Made by a program: the position numbers and the translations under genes
Shown here: piece by piece, positions 1-8,055 of the stretch
Layout: every line of letters starts with the position of its first letter
How positions within the stretch are numbered: position 1 is the stretch's first letter
Notes under the pieces: model-generated
Database searches by the model: none
What the model saw: the letters and a program-made list of their open reading frames with translations, nothing else
Told to the model about the DNA's origin: nothing
Assembly (NCBI RefSeq): GCF_004346195.1
Contig: NZ_SMAK01000008.1
Location: 62,001 to 126,000, forward strand
Source: Tepidamorphus gemmatus
GTDB lineage: Bacteria > Pseudomonadota > Alphaproteobacteria > Rhizobiales > Tepidamorphaceae
Reading direction: 5' to 3'
DNA length: 64,000 bases

Positions 1-732
1 GACGGATCCGTCACCATCGAACCGCTGGGGATGAAGCTGGTCGGGCTGTCGATTGCGGGGCCGAAGGCGCGCCACGTGCTGGCAAGGCTCACCGACGAGG
101 ACGTGTCGGACAAGGCCTTCCCGTTCATGTCGTTCCGCGCGATGGACATCGCCGCGGTGCCGGCCATGATCGGCCGCATCAGCTATACCGGCGATCTCGG
201 CTACGAGATCTGGGTAGCGCCGGAGTATCAGCGTCGGCTCTACGAGAAGGTCATGGAGGCCGGTGCCGACGTCGGCATCGTCAATTTCGGCATGCGTGCG
301 CTCCTGTCGCTTCGGCTCGAGAAGAACTTCCCGACCTGGTACCGCGAGCTGCGCCCGATCTACGGGCCCTACGAGGCCGATGTCGGCCGTTTCGTCGATC
401 TGTCCAAGCCCGATTTCATCGGCCGCGACGCCGCCGCCCGGGAATTCGCCGACGGGCCGAAGCTGAAGCGCGTCACCTTCCGCGTCGATGCCGCCGATGC
501 CGACGTGATCGGCGACGAGCCGGTCTGGCACGACGGCAGGGTGGTCGGCTGGGTGACGTCGGGTGGCTACGGCCACTATGTCGACGCCTCGCTTGCCCAG
601 GGCTATGTCCCCGCCCACCTGGCGGATGGCGCTCACGGAACGTTCGAGATCGAGATCATCGGCGAGCGTCGTCCGGCCCGGATCCAGCCAACGCCGCTGT
701 TCGACCCGGACGGGCTGAGGATGCGGGGGTAG
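1..732 (+). CDS. GcvT-domain protein, C-terminal part (dimethylglycine/sarcosine dehydrogenase-like), 5' end outside window
   Basis: The frame is already open at base 1, so only the last 243 codons are seen. The visible part is a glycine-cleavage T-protein (aminomethyltransferase) fold: GDLGYEIW, MRALLSLRLEKNFPTW and VGRFVDLSKPDFIGRDA follow the order seen in the folate-binding half of dimethylglycine and sarcosine dehydrogenases, where this domain passes a one-carbon unit to tetrahydrofolate. The GcvT C-terminal barrel follows (WHDGRVVGWVTSGGYGHYV). A free-standing GcvT-like demethylase cannot be excluded because the N-terminus, where an FAD domain would lie, is missing. It sits next to a homocysteine methyltransferase and a corrinoid methyltransferase set, which fits a role in methylated-amine catabolism (inference). 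Confidence 0.8.
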   Translation, partial: DGSVTIEPLGMKLVGLSIAGPKARHVLARLTDEDVSDKAFPFMSFRAMDIAAVPAMIGRISYTGDLGYEIWVAPEYQRRLYEKVMEAGADVGIVNFGMRALLSLRLEKNFPTWYRELRPIYGPYEADVGRFVDLSKPDFIGRDAAAREFADGPKLKRVTFRVDAADADVIGDEPVWHDGRVVGWVTSGGYGHYVDASLAQGYVPAHLADGAHGTFEIEIIGERRPARIQPTPLFDPDGLRMRG

Positions 733-859
733 GTTGGCGGATTGTGGACACCGCGCTGCCCGCGCCCCTTGCTTGCGACACCGCCGCGCCGCCCCTGGGA
801 TATCGCCGCTTCCGCCTGCCTGCTATCCGCGAGGCCGACACATCCGAGGACCATCCATC

Positions 860-1858
860 TTGCTGCTCGAGCTTCTCGCCGAAAAGGGCCGCCTGCTCGC
901 CGACGGGGCGACCGGGACCAACTACTTCGACCGGGGGCTGACCTCGGGCGACGCGCCGGAACTGTGGAACGTGCAGTCGGCCGAGCGGGTCGCCCAGCTG
1001 CATCAGGAGTTCATCGAGGCCGGCGCCGACATCATCCTCACCAACTCCTTCGGCGCCAACGCCCGGCGTCTGAGGCTGCATGATGCCCACGACCGGGTGA
1101 TCGAGCTGAACCGCCGCGCCGCCGAGATTGCCCGCGAGGTGGCGGACAGGGCCGGCCGACGGGTGGTGGTGGCCGGGTCCATCGGCCCGACCGGAGATCT
1201 GTTCGCCCCGCTCGGCGAACTTACCTTCGCCCAGGCGGTCGAGGCCTTCGCCGAGCAGGCCGAAGGGCTGAAGGCCGGCGGCGCCGACGTCTTCTGGATC
1301 GAGACCATGTCGGCGCCGGACGAGATCCGCGCCGCCGCCGAGGGCGTGGCTGCCGCGGGGCTGCCCTACGTCTTCACCGCCAGTTTCGATACCGCCGGCC
1401 GCACCATGATGGGCCTTGCGCCGGCCGAACTGCCGAACCTTGCCGCCGCGCTGACTCCTGCGCCCGCCGCCATCGGTGGCAATTGCGGGGTGGGGGCGCC
1501 GGACCTGTTGTTGGCGATCCTCGAGATCACCACCGCCGACCCGAACGCCGTCGTCATCGCCAAGGGCAATTGCGGCATTCCGCAGGTGACCGGCGACCAT
1601 GTCCATTACACCGGCACCCCCGAGTTGATGGCCGACTACACGCGCCTCGCGCTCGATGCCGGCGCGCGCATCGTCGGCGGCTGCTGCGGCACCACCCCGC
1701 GGCACCTTGCCGCCATGCGCGCGGCGATGGAGAGCCATGTGCCGCGTGCGCGCCCGGATGTCGATGAGATCGTCCGTCGGCTCGGGCCGATCCTGCTGAA
1801 GCAGGCGGCCGGGCGCCCCGATGGCGATCGCCCGCGGCGCGGCCGGCGCCGGGCATAG
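860..1858 (+). CDS. Zinc-dependent homocysteine S-methyltransferase (betaine-homocysteine methyltransferase type)
   Basis: 332 aa TIM-barrel enzyme moving a methyl group to homocysteine to make methionine. The N-terminus has LLADGATGTNYFDRG, and the three zinc cysteines are visible as GGNCG (C209) and GGCCGTTPRH (C275, C276). I start at the TTG at 860 because GAGGA lies about 10 bases upstream and the fold begins there; the frame stays open further upstream but that sequence is not protein-like. The methyl donor is not decided by sequence: betaine, S-methylmethionine or a methyl-corrinoid are possible in this family. The neighbouring corrinoid protein and MttB homologue make it a candidate methyl acceptor for that system (inference). 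Confidence 0.85.
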   Translation: MLLELLAEKGRLLADGATGTNYFDRGLTSGDAPELWNVQSAERVAQLHQEFIEAGADIILTNSFGANARRLRLHDAHDRVIELNRRAAEIAREVADRAGRRVVVAGSIGPTGDLFAPLGELTFAQAVEAFAEQAEGLKAGGADVFWIETMSAPDEIRAAAEGVAAAGLPYVFTASFDTAGRTMMGLAPAELPNLAAALTPAPAAIGGNCGVGAPDLLLAILEITTADPNAVVIAKGNCGIPQVTGDHVHYTGTPELMADYTRLALDAGARIVGGCCGTTPRHLAAMRAAMESHVPRARPDVDEIVRRLGPILLKQAAGRPDGDRPRRGRRRA

Positions 1859-2015
1859 GTTCGCCGTCCTGTAGCGATTGCAGGCATCAGCTTCCGCGTC
1901 ATCGCGGACCGCCGCCAGGCCAAGTCGGCAGCGGAAGGCTGCATCGCCGCCGGTCGGGCGTCCCGATCCCGCATCGCAGCTGCGCGTCGCCTCGGATGAC
2001 TTGGTGGGGGATCCA

Positions 2016-2693
2016 CTACCTTCGCCCGACTGCGCGATGGAATGCGGCCATGTGGAAGCGGATCTGGCCGGGCGGATAGGCCCGGTCCGCCGCCACCGGA
2101 CAGGCGGCGCGGGCGCGGCAACCCCTCTCGAGGCATTCCCGGCCTGCCGGGGAGTCGAGATGGCCGGCGCAGGCGGCGACATCGTAGCCCGCCGCGCTGA
2201 ACGCGCCGACCGGGCAGGCGGCAAGGCACGGCCGCGCGGCGCAGGTTTCGCAGGGGCTCTGCCGGTCCTCGATCGCCGGCAGGTCGATCATGTCGGCAAA
2301 CAGCAATGCGGCGCGATAGGCGTGCCACAGCCCGTGGTCCGGGTGCATCAGGATGCCGATCGGGGAGGGGTGCACCGGCTCGCAGCGCATGGCCCATTGC
2401 TGGAAGGGGAGGGGAGGCGTGTCGAACGGATAGACCGGGCGGGCGCCGAAGCGATCGGCGATCGCAGCGACAGTCGCCCGTGTCCACCGGTCGAGCGGGT
2501 GCCGTTCGCCGTCGACATGCGGCGCAAAGGCCGGCCACAGCTCGGCGCCGGCATTGCCGACCAGAATGATACTCCGGGTCGGAACACCTGCCGCGACATC
2601 AGGCACATTGTCCCCGGCGCGTGGATGAAATCCGCCGCGGGGTCTGAGGCCGTGCACCGCGAGCGAGGACGACAGTTCGGTATAGATTCGCAC
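2016..2693 (-). CDS. QueG-like two-cluster [4Fe-4S] ferredoxin protein, candidate corrinoid reactivator
   Basis: 225 aa. Two iron-sulfur motifs lie in the C-terminal third: C148-x2-C151-x4-C156-x3-C160-P and a second set C175, C187, C192, C198-P, the spacing seen in the ferredoxin part of epoxyqueuosine reductases and corrinoid-related Fe-S proteins. It is much shorter than QueG. It lies 83 bases downstream of the MttB-like gene on the same strand, so probably one transcript. Corrinoid methyltransferases need a reductive activator (RamA or RACo in other organisms) and none of those is visible here, so this protein is the obvious candidate (inference). The GTG start directly abuts a GGAG; the next in-frame start is GTG 12 codons in, so the exact N-terminus is uncertain. 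Confidence 0.7.
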   Translation of the reverse strand: MRIYTELSSSLAVHGLRPRGGFHPRAGDNVPDVAAGVPTRSIILVGNAGAELWPAFAPHVDGERHPLDRWTRATVAAIADRFGARPVYPFDTPPLPFQQWAMRCEPVHPSPIGILMHPDHGLWHAYRAALLFADMIDLPAIEDRQSPCETCAARPCLAACPVGAFSAAGYDVAACAGHLDSPAGRECLERGCRARAACPVAADRAYPPGQIRFHMAAFHRAVGRR

Positions 2694-2776
2694 CTCCGGA
2701 AGATGTCATCGCCGGGTTCGTCTCGGCAATCCGGGAGATTGCCTCCCGGAAACTGGCCGACGCGCTTGCCCGTGTC

Positions 2777-4327
2777 TCACGCGAAGGCGTCGGGCATCGA
2801 GGCCTTCTTCTTCGCCATGAACTCGTTGAGCGCCTCGTCGATGCCGGGATCGAGCGGCGGCGCCTCGTAATCGGCGAGCCACTGCTTCCAAAGCTGGTTG
2901 GCGCGCTCGTCGGCGCGCTTCTCGCCCTCCGCCAGCCATTGCTCGAAGGAATTGTTGTCGGCGATCGTCGAGCGGTAGAACGCGGTCTCGAAATTCGCCT
3001 GGGTGTGGGCACAGCCGAGATAGTGGCTGCCGGGCCCGACCTCGCGAATCGCCGACAGAGCCTGGCCGTTCTCCGAAAGGTCGACGCCCTCGCAGAAGCG
3101 CTGCTGCATGGCGAGCTGGTCGCAGTCCATGACGAACTTCTCGTAGCCGGAGGCGAGCCCGCCCTCCAGCCAGCCGGCCGCGTGCAACACGAAATTGGTG
3201 CCGGCCAGTACCGTGCCGTTCAGCGTGTTGGCGCTTTCGTAGGCGGCCTGCGCGTCGGCGATCTTGGAGGCGCACAGGCTGCCGCCGGTGCGGAACGGGA
3301 TGCCGAGGCGGCGGGCAAGCTGGGCGGCGCCGTAGGAGACGAGCGACGGCTCCGGCGTGCCGAAGGTCGGCGCGCCGGATTGCATCGAGATCGACGAGGC
3401 GAAGCAGCCGAACACCACCGGCGCGCCGGGCCTGACGAGTTGCGCGAAGGCTGCGCCTGCCAGCACCTCGGCCAGCACCTGGGTCAGCGTGCCGGCGACG
3501 GTGACCGGCGACATGGCGCCTGCCAGGATGAATGGCGTGATGATCGTTGCCTGGTTCGCCCGCGCATAGACCTTCAGCGCGCCGAGCATGGTCGAATCGA
3601 ACACCATCGGCGAGTTGGCGTTGATCAGGTTGATCAGCACGCAGTTCTGCTCGACGAAGTCCTCGCCGAACACCATTCGCGCCATCGTCACAGAGTCCTC
3701 GGCACGCTGCGGATGCGTGACGGAGCCCATGAACGGTTTATCGGAATAGCGGATGTGGCTGTAGACCATGTCGAGATGCCGCTTGTTGACCGGCAGGTCG
3801 ACCGGCTCGCAGACCGTGCCGCCCGAATGATGGATTGCCGGCGCGACGTAGGCGAGCTTCACGAAGTTGCGGAAGTCCTCGATGGTCGCGTAGCGGCGGC
3901 CCTCATCGAGATTGCGGATGAACGGCGGCCCGTAGACCGGAGCGAACACCGTGGCGTTGCCGCCGATCTGGACCGAGCGTTCTGGATTGCGGGCATGCTG
4001 GGTGAAGACCTTCGGCGCGGTGGCGATCAGGCTGCGGCAGAGCCCCCTCGGGAATCGCACCCGCTCGCCCCGGACGTCGGCACCGGCCTCCTTCCAGAGC
4101 TTCAGCGCCTCCGCATCCTCGCGGAACTCGATGCCGATCTCCTCGAGGACGAGATCGGCATTGGCCTCGATCAGGGCGAGGCCCTCCTCGTCGAGCACCT
4201 CGTAGAGCGGCACCTTGCGGGTGATGTAGCGCAGTGCCTGCTGGCCGCCGCCGCGCCTGCGCTCGCGCCGCGCCTCCGCCCCGCCGCCGCGCCTGCGGCC
4301 GCGGGTTTCCTCATGGGTATCGCTCAT
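2777..4327 (-). CDS. MttB-family corrinoid methyltransferase, non-pyrrolysine
   Basis: 516 aa protein of the trimethylamine methyltransferase (MttB/MtgB, COG5598) superfamily, which moves a methyl group from a quaternary or tertiary amine to a Co(I) corrinoid protein. There is no in-frame amber codon, so it belongs with the non-pyrrolysine group, whose known members act on glycine betaine, proline betaine, carnitine or gamma-butyrobetaine. Residues about 9-29 are an Arg/Gly-rich low-complexity extension common in rhizobial homologues; the barrel follows from PLYEVLDEEGLALIE. Start chosen at ATG 4327 with GAGAGG 10 bases upstream; the frame runs 12 codons further without a better site. It is divergent from the corrinoid protein at 4709. 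Substrate unknown. Confidence 0.85.
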   Translation of the reverse strand: MSDTHEETRGRRRGGGAEARRERRRGGGQQALRYITRKVPLYEVLDEEGLALIEANADLVLEEIGIEFREDAEALKLWKEAGADVRGERVRFPRGLCRSLIATAPKVFTQHARNPERSVQIGGNATVFAPVYGPPFIRNLDEGRRYATIEDFRNFVKLAYVAPAIHHSGGTVCEPVDLPVNKRHLDMVYSHIRYSDKPFMGSVTHPQRAEDSVTMARMVFGEDFVEQNCVLINLINANSPMVFDSTMLGALKVYARANQATIITPFILAGAMSPVTVAGTLTQVLAEVLAGAAFAQLVRPGAPVVFGCFASSISMQSGAPTFGTPEPSLVSYGAAQLARRLGIPFRTGGSLCASKIADAQAAYESANTLNGTVLAGTNFVLHAAGWLEGGLASGYEKFVMDCDQLAMQQRFCEGVDLSENGQALSAIREVGPGSHYLGCAHTQANFETAFYRSTIADNNSFEQWLAEGEKRADERANQLWKQWLADYEAPPLDPGIDEALNEFMAKKKASMPDAFA

Positions 4328-4708
4328 GGAACAGATGCCTCTCGCGCGCCGTTCAACCTGCAAGTCCTTGAACCCTACCCCGGCTCGCCGCCCGCCCGTG
4401 TCCCGCCTGCGTCATCGCCCGGCGCGGCCGGAACAGTGACGCGCCGCCGACCGCCGCTCGACCGCACTTCCCTCGTCCGGCCCACGACCCCTCCCGCATC
4501 GCCGACGCCCGCAAGGCCGATCCGGCATCGGGCGTCACCCCGCAGATGACAGGTCAGGGGCCGGTAGCCGTGTCGGTCGCAAGCGGGCAGGCGGCCCCGT
4601 CCCCGTCGCAATTGCGACCCGGCAAGTCGGTTCCAGCATAAGGATTCCGGGGCGCCTGGCGAATAATCCGACGCAGTTCATCGGGCCATACCGCTGCCGG
4701 AGTGCATC
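4328..4708. promoter_or_regulatory. Divergent intergenic region between MttB-like and corrinoid genes, with a perfect palindrome
   Basis: 381 bases without a gene. It must hold the promoters of both methyltransferase partners. The clearest element is the perfect 14-base palindrome GTCGCAATTGCGAC at 4605-4618, about 90 bases before the corrinoid-protein start, a plausible operator. I saw no cobalamin riboswitch and could not assign -35/-10 boxes with confidence. Confidence 0.45.
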
Positions 4709-5410
4709 ATGTCGGGTGATGATCTCGATCTTTCCTCGCTTTCGGACGACGAGCTCGTCCGGCAGATGCATGACGACCTCTATGACGGTCTGAAGGAGGA
4801 GATCGAGGAGGGTGTCCGCATCCTGTTGGAACGCGGCTGGACCCCCTACTCGGTGCTCACCGATGCGCTGGTCGAGGGCATGCGGATCGTCGGCGAGGAT
4901 TTCCGCGACGGCATCCTGTTCGTGCCGGAGGTGCTGCTGTCTGCAAATGCCATGAAGGCCGGCATGGCGATCCTGCGTCCGCTGCTCGCCGAGACCGGCG
5001 CGCCGAAGATGGGCAAGATGGTGATCGGCACCGTGAAGGGCGACATTCACGACATCGGCAAGAATCTCGTCGGGATGATGATGGAGGGCGCCGGTTTCGA
5101 GGTGATCGACATCGGCATCAACAATCCCGTCGAGAAGTATCTTGAGGCGCTCGAGGAGCACCAGCCGGACATCCTCGGCATGTCCGCCCTGCTGACCACC
5201 ACCATGCCCTACATGAAAGTTGTCATCGACGCGCTCAAGGAAAAGGGCCTGCGTGACCGTTACATCGTGCTGGTCGGCGGTGCGCCGCTCAACGAGGAGT
5301 TCGGCCGTGCGATCGGTGCGGACGCCTATTGCCGCGACGCCGCGATCACGGTCGAGACCGCCAAGGACCTGATGCGCCGGATGCACAATCAGCGCGTGGC
5401 GGTCGGCTGA
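4709..5410 (+). CDS. Corrinoid (cobalamin-binding) methyl-carrier protein, MtgC/MtbC-like
   Basis: 233 aa, the usual length for these proteins. An N-terminal helical cap (about residues 1-95) is followed by a Rossmann-like B12 domain with GDIHDIGKN at 111-119; H114 is the expected lower cobalt ligand, giving base-off/His-on binding. The later GGAPLNEEFGRAIGADAY segment closes the B12 fold. It carries the methyl group from the MttB-like protein to an acceptor. It is divergent from that gene, with the homocysteine methyltransferase nearby. The specific partner and final acceptor are inferred from context only. Confidence 0.9.
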   Translation: MSGDDLDLSSLSDDELVRQMHDDLYDGLKEEIEEGVRILLERGWTPYSVLTDALVEGMRIVGEDFRDGILFVPEVLLSANAMKAGMAILRPLLAETGAPKMGKMVIGTVKGDIHDIGKNLVGMMMEGAGFEVIDIGINNPVEKYLEALEEHQPDILGMSALLTTTMPYMKVVIDALKEKGLRDRYIVLVGGAPLNEEFGRAIGADAYCRDAAITVETAKDLMRRMHNQRVAVG

Positions 5411-5528
5411 CATACCGGCTGCTCGGCGTCGGTCCGTCGCAAAATCCGGCATCCGGCGTCGTCCTGGCGTCGCACTCGAGCCTGCCGGGCGCTACCGTCG
5501 GCGAACCGATCCACGGTATGCGCAAACC

Positions 5529-6692
5529 ATGTCCAGCTATTCTCTCGGCCGGGTTCCGGCCATTGCGGCCGGTCCCGGCCGTATCGACGGCCTCGGCGCA
5601 GACGTCTCGTTGCAGACGGGTGGCACTGCCACGGTGCTGCTCGTCGCCGATCCGGCCCTCGCCGGTCTGGGTATCACCGGCCGCGCGGAGGCCGTCCTGT
5701 CGGCGGCCGGTCACGCCGTTCACCGCTTCGAGGATGTCGTCAGCGATCCGCGCGAGACCCAGGTCATCGACGGCGCCGGGCTCGCCCGCCGCATCCGTGC
5801 CGATGCCATCGTCGCGCTGGGCGGCGGCTCGGCACTCGATGCCGCAAAGATGATCGCCGTCCTCGCTGCCACCGACCGGCCGATCGCCGAATTCCGGCTG
5901 GCCGCGGCGCCGCTGCCCGCCCGCACCGCTCGCCTCCTGTGCGTTCCGACCACCGCCGGCACCGGCTCGGAGACCACCGCCGTCGCGGTGCTCACCTCGC
6001 CGGAGCACGCCAAGATCTGGTACTGGGGCGGCCCGCTCAAGCCCGATGCGGTCGTGCTCGATCCCGAACTGACCGTGGCGCTGCCGCCGGCGCTGACGGC
6101 GGCGACCGGTCTCGACGCGCTGGTGCATGCGATGGAGGCAGCGACCAACCGCAACCGCACCGACGTCACCGACCTCTACGCCCTGGAGACGATCCGCCTT
6201 GCCATCCGCCATCTGCCGGCTGCCGTCGCCCGGCCGGGTGATCTTGACGCCCGCATGGGGATGCTGACGGCCGCCTGCCTCGCCGGGACGGCAATCGACA
6301 ATGCCGGTACCGCCCTTGCCCACAATATCGGCCACGCGCTCGGCAGCCTGATGCCGGTGCACCACGGCAAGGCCGTGGCACTCGCCATGGAGGCCAGCCT
6401 CCCGTTCGTCATCGAAGGCAATCGGGCCGCGTTCGCCCGCGTCGCCGAAGCCTTCGGCATCGGGCCGGATCCGGACGGGCTCCCGGCGCGGTTCACGGCA
6501 TTCATCGACGAACTGGGGCTCGACCGCCATTTGCCGGAGGTGCCCGACCCTGCGCTGCTCGCCGCGCGCATGGCGGCGCCCGAGAACGCCGCGATGCGCG
6601 CGTCGACCGTTCGCGAGGTGCGCGACGAGGATCTGGCGAGGCTGGCGGCGCTCACGCTTGCACGCGCCGGCATGACGGGGCCGGCGTCATGA
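5529..6692 (+). CDS. Iron-containing alcohol dehydrogenase
   Basis: 387 aa, group III metal-dependent alcohol dehydrogenase. GGGSALDAAK (98-107) binds the dinucleotide, and the metal ligands are visible as D196, H200 (LDALVH), H265 (AHNIGH) and H279 (VHHG), the same spacing as in lactaldehyde reductase FucO. It oxidises or reduces a small alcohol/aldehyde pair with NAD(P); the substrate cannot be read from sequence. Its stop overlaps the next start by four bases (ATGA), so it is translationally coupled to the enolase-superfamily gene. Placement after the corrinoid gene suggests it handles an aldehyde or alcohol from the amine pathway (inference). Confidence 0.88.
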   Translation: MSSYSLGRVPAIAAGPGRIDGLGADVSLQTGGTATVLLVADPALAGLGITGRAEAVLSAAGHAVHRFEDVVSDPRETQVIDGAGLARRIRADAIVALGGGSALDAAKMIAVLAATDRPIAEFRLAAAPLPARTARLLCVPTTAGTGSETTAVAVLTSPEHAKIWYWGGPLKPDAVVLDPELTVALPPALTAATGLDALVHAMEAATNRNRTDVTDLYALETIRLAIRHLPAAVARPGDLDARMGMLTAACLAGTAIDNAGTALAHNIGHALGSLMPVHHGKAVALAMEASLPFVIEGNRAAFARVAEAFGIGPDPDGLPARFTAFIDELGLDRHLPEVPDPALLAARMAAPENAAMRASTVREVRDEDLARLAALTLARAGMTGPAS

Positions 6693-7798
6693 AGATCACC
6701 GGAATCGAGATCAGCCATCACGTCATCCCCTTCGATCCGCCATTCCGGCCGAGCTGGGACACGCGGCCGCGCACCGACTTCCGCGCCACCATCGTGCGTG
6801 TCGCCACCGACGCCGGTCTGACCGGCCTCGCCTCGGGCGATCTGATGCTCGGCTTCGCCGGCCACGAGCATCTGTTCATCGGCAGGGATCCGCTCGACCT
6901 CGAGCGGCATTTCCGCGTCCTCGACAACATCTCGTTCCACTACGGCCGCTGCTGGCCGCTCGATCTGGCGCTGTGGGATCTGGCCGGCAAGGTCGTCGGG
7001 CAACCCGTCTGGAAGCTGCTTGGCGGCCGCTCGGACCGTATCCCCGTCTACGCCTCGTCGGCGACGCTGCGCGAGCCGTCAGAACTGGCGGATGCCGCCG
7101 AAGCCGTCCTCGGGCGCGGCTTCCGGGCGATGAAGGTGCGCTTCCACCGCGCCGACTGGCGCGAGGACGTGCGGGCGCTGGAGACGGTGCGCAAGCGGGT
7201 CGGCGGCCGCCTCACGCTGATGGTCGACTGCAATCAGGGCTGGCGGATGCCGTGGGACACGGCCGCCGCATGGCGCTTCAAGGATGCGCTCGACGTCGCC
7301 CGCGAGCTGGAGCAGCTCGGCGTGTACTGGATGGAGGAGCCGCTGCACCGGGGTGACCGCGAGGGCATGAGGCGGCTGACCGAAGCAACCGACATCCGCA
7401 TCGCCGCCGGCGAGATGACGCGCGAGCTCTACGAGTTCCGCGACCTGATCGATGCCCGCGCGGTCGACGTCGTCCAGCCGGATGCAGCGCTGACCGGCGG
7501 CATCACCGGCCTGCGCCGGATCGTCATCGCCGCCGAGGATCACGGCGTGCTGTTCACGCCGCACACCTGGACCAACGGCATCGGCATCCTCGCCAATGCC
7601 CATCTGACCGCCGGCCTCGGGGCGGCGCCCTTCATCGAGTTTCCCTACGATCCGCCGGAATGGTCGCTCGCGCGGCGCGACTTCATGCTGGAATCGCCGG
7701 TGGATGTGGACGAGAACGGCGATCTGGTCCTGTCAGATGAACCGGGCCTCGGCATCGCGCTGGATGAGGCGCGTCTCGCCGCGACGCGGGTGGGATAG
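6689..7798 (+). CDS. Enolase-superfamily enzyme, mandelate-racemase subgroup
   Basis: 369 aa, capping domain plus modified TIM barrel. Metal ligands are D180 (VDCNQGW), E216/E217 (WMEEP) and E242 (AAGEM); H292 (TPHTWTNGIG) with D265 forms the His-Asp base of the mandelate racemase group. On the second barrel strand K149 is present but the other lysine of a KxK pair is R151, so racemisation through two lysines is unlikely and an acid-sugar dehydratase-type reaction on a carboxylate is more likely. Coupled to the alcohol dehydrogenase by ATGA. The substrate is unknown. Confidence 0.85.
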   Translation: MKITGIEISHHVIPFDPPFRPSWDTRPRTDFRATIVRVATDAGLTGLASGDLMLGFAGHEHLFIGRDPLDLERHFRVLDNISFHYGRCWPLDLALWDLAGKVVGQPVWKLLGGRSDRIPVYASSATLREPSELADAAEAVLGRGFRAMKVRFHRADWREDVRALETVRKRVGGRLTLMVDCNQGWRMPWDTAAAWRFKDALDVARELEQLGVYWMEEPLHRGDREGMRRLTEATDIRIAAGEMTRELYEFRDLIDARAVDVVQPDAALTGGITGLRRIVIAAEDHGVLFTPHTWTNGIGILANAHLTAGLGAAPFIEFPYDPPEWSLARRDFMLESPVDVDENGDLVLSDEPGLGIALDEARLAATRVG

Positions 7799-7844
7799 CG
7801 CGATGACCGGCAAACGAATACCGTCATGCCCGCCCCCCGTGTCA

Positions 7845-7935
7845 CGACGCCCGTCGTCCCGGCCGGCGCGGTGCGCAGACCCTGGACCGGATCACTACCC
7901 GCCGCGGAGCGTTCGGGTCCCGGATCGGCCGAGGA
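7845..7935. repeat. Degenerate copy of a dispersed palindromic intergenic repeat
   Basis: In the 257-base gap before the oxidoreductase gene. It contains GTCGTCCCGGCCGG and, further on, TCCCGGATCGGCC at 7918-7930, the core shared with copies near 29992 and 32151. Too decayed to give full boundaries. Confidence 0.4.
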
Positions 7936-8055
7936 CATCGGATGCCGGCGATGTCGGCCTGGTCGGGACGCAAGGTCGGGAAGCCCGGCTGTGCGGCGGC
8001 CGTCGGGAATGATGCGGGGAGGTGAGGTGCTTCTTGCGGGGAGGGTTGGCAGTCC

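Noticed and set aside
656-2224. 522-aa minus-strand frame over the homocysteine methyltransferase
   Set aside because: Low-complexity shadow; the plus strand carries zinc motifs and a full fold.
2777-4327. Pyrrolysine-containing trimethylamine methyltransferase
   Set aside because: No in-frame TAG codon, so it is a non-pyrrolysine homologue and trimethylamine is unlikely.
4328-4708. Cobalamin riboswitch before the corrinoid gene
   Set aside because: No B12-box-like conserved sequence or matching fold could be found by eye.
6689-7798. Hydroxyproline-betaine epimerase (HpbD)
   Set aside because: That activity needs two barrel lysines; here the second position is R151 and a His-Asp dyad of the other subgroup is present.
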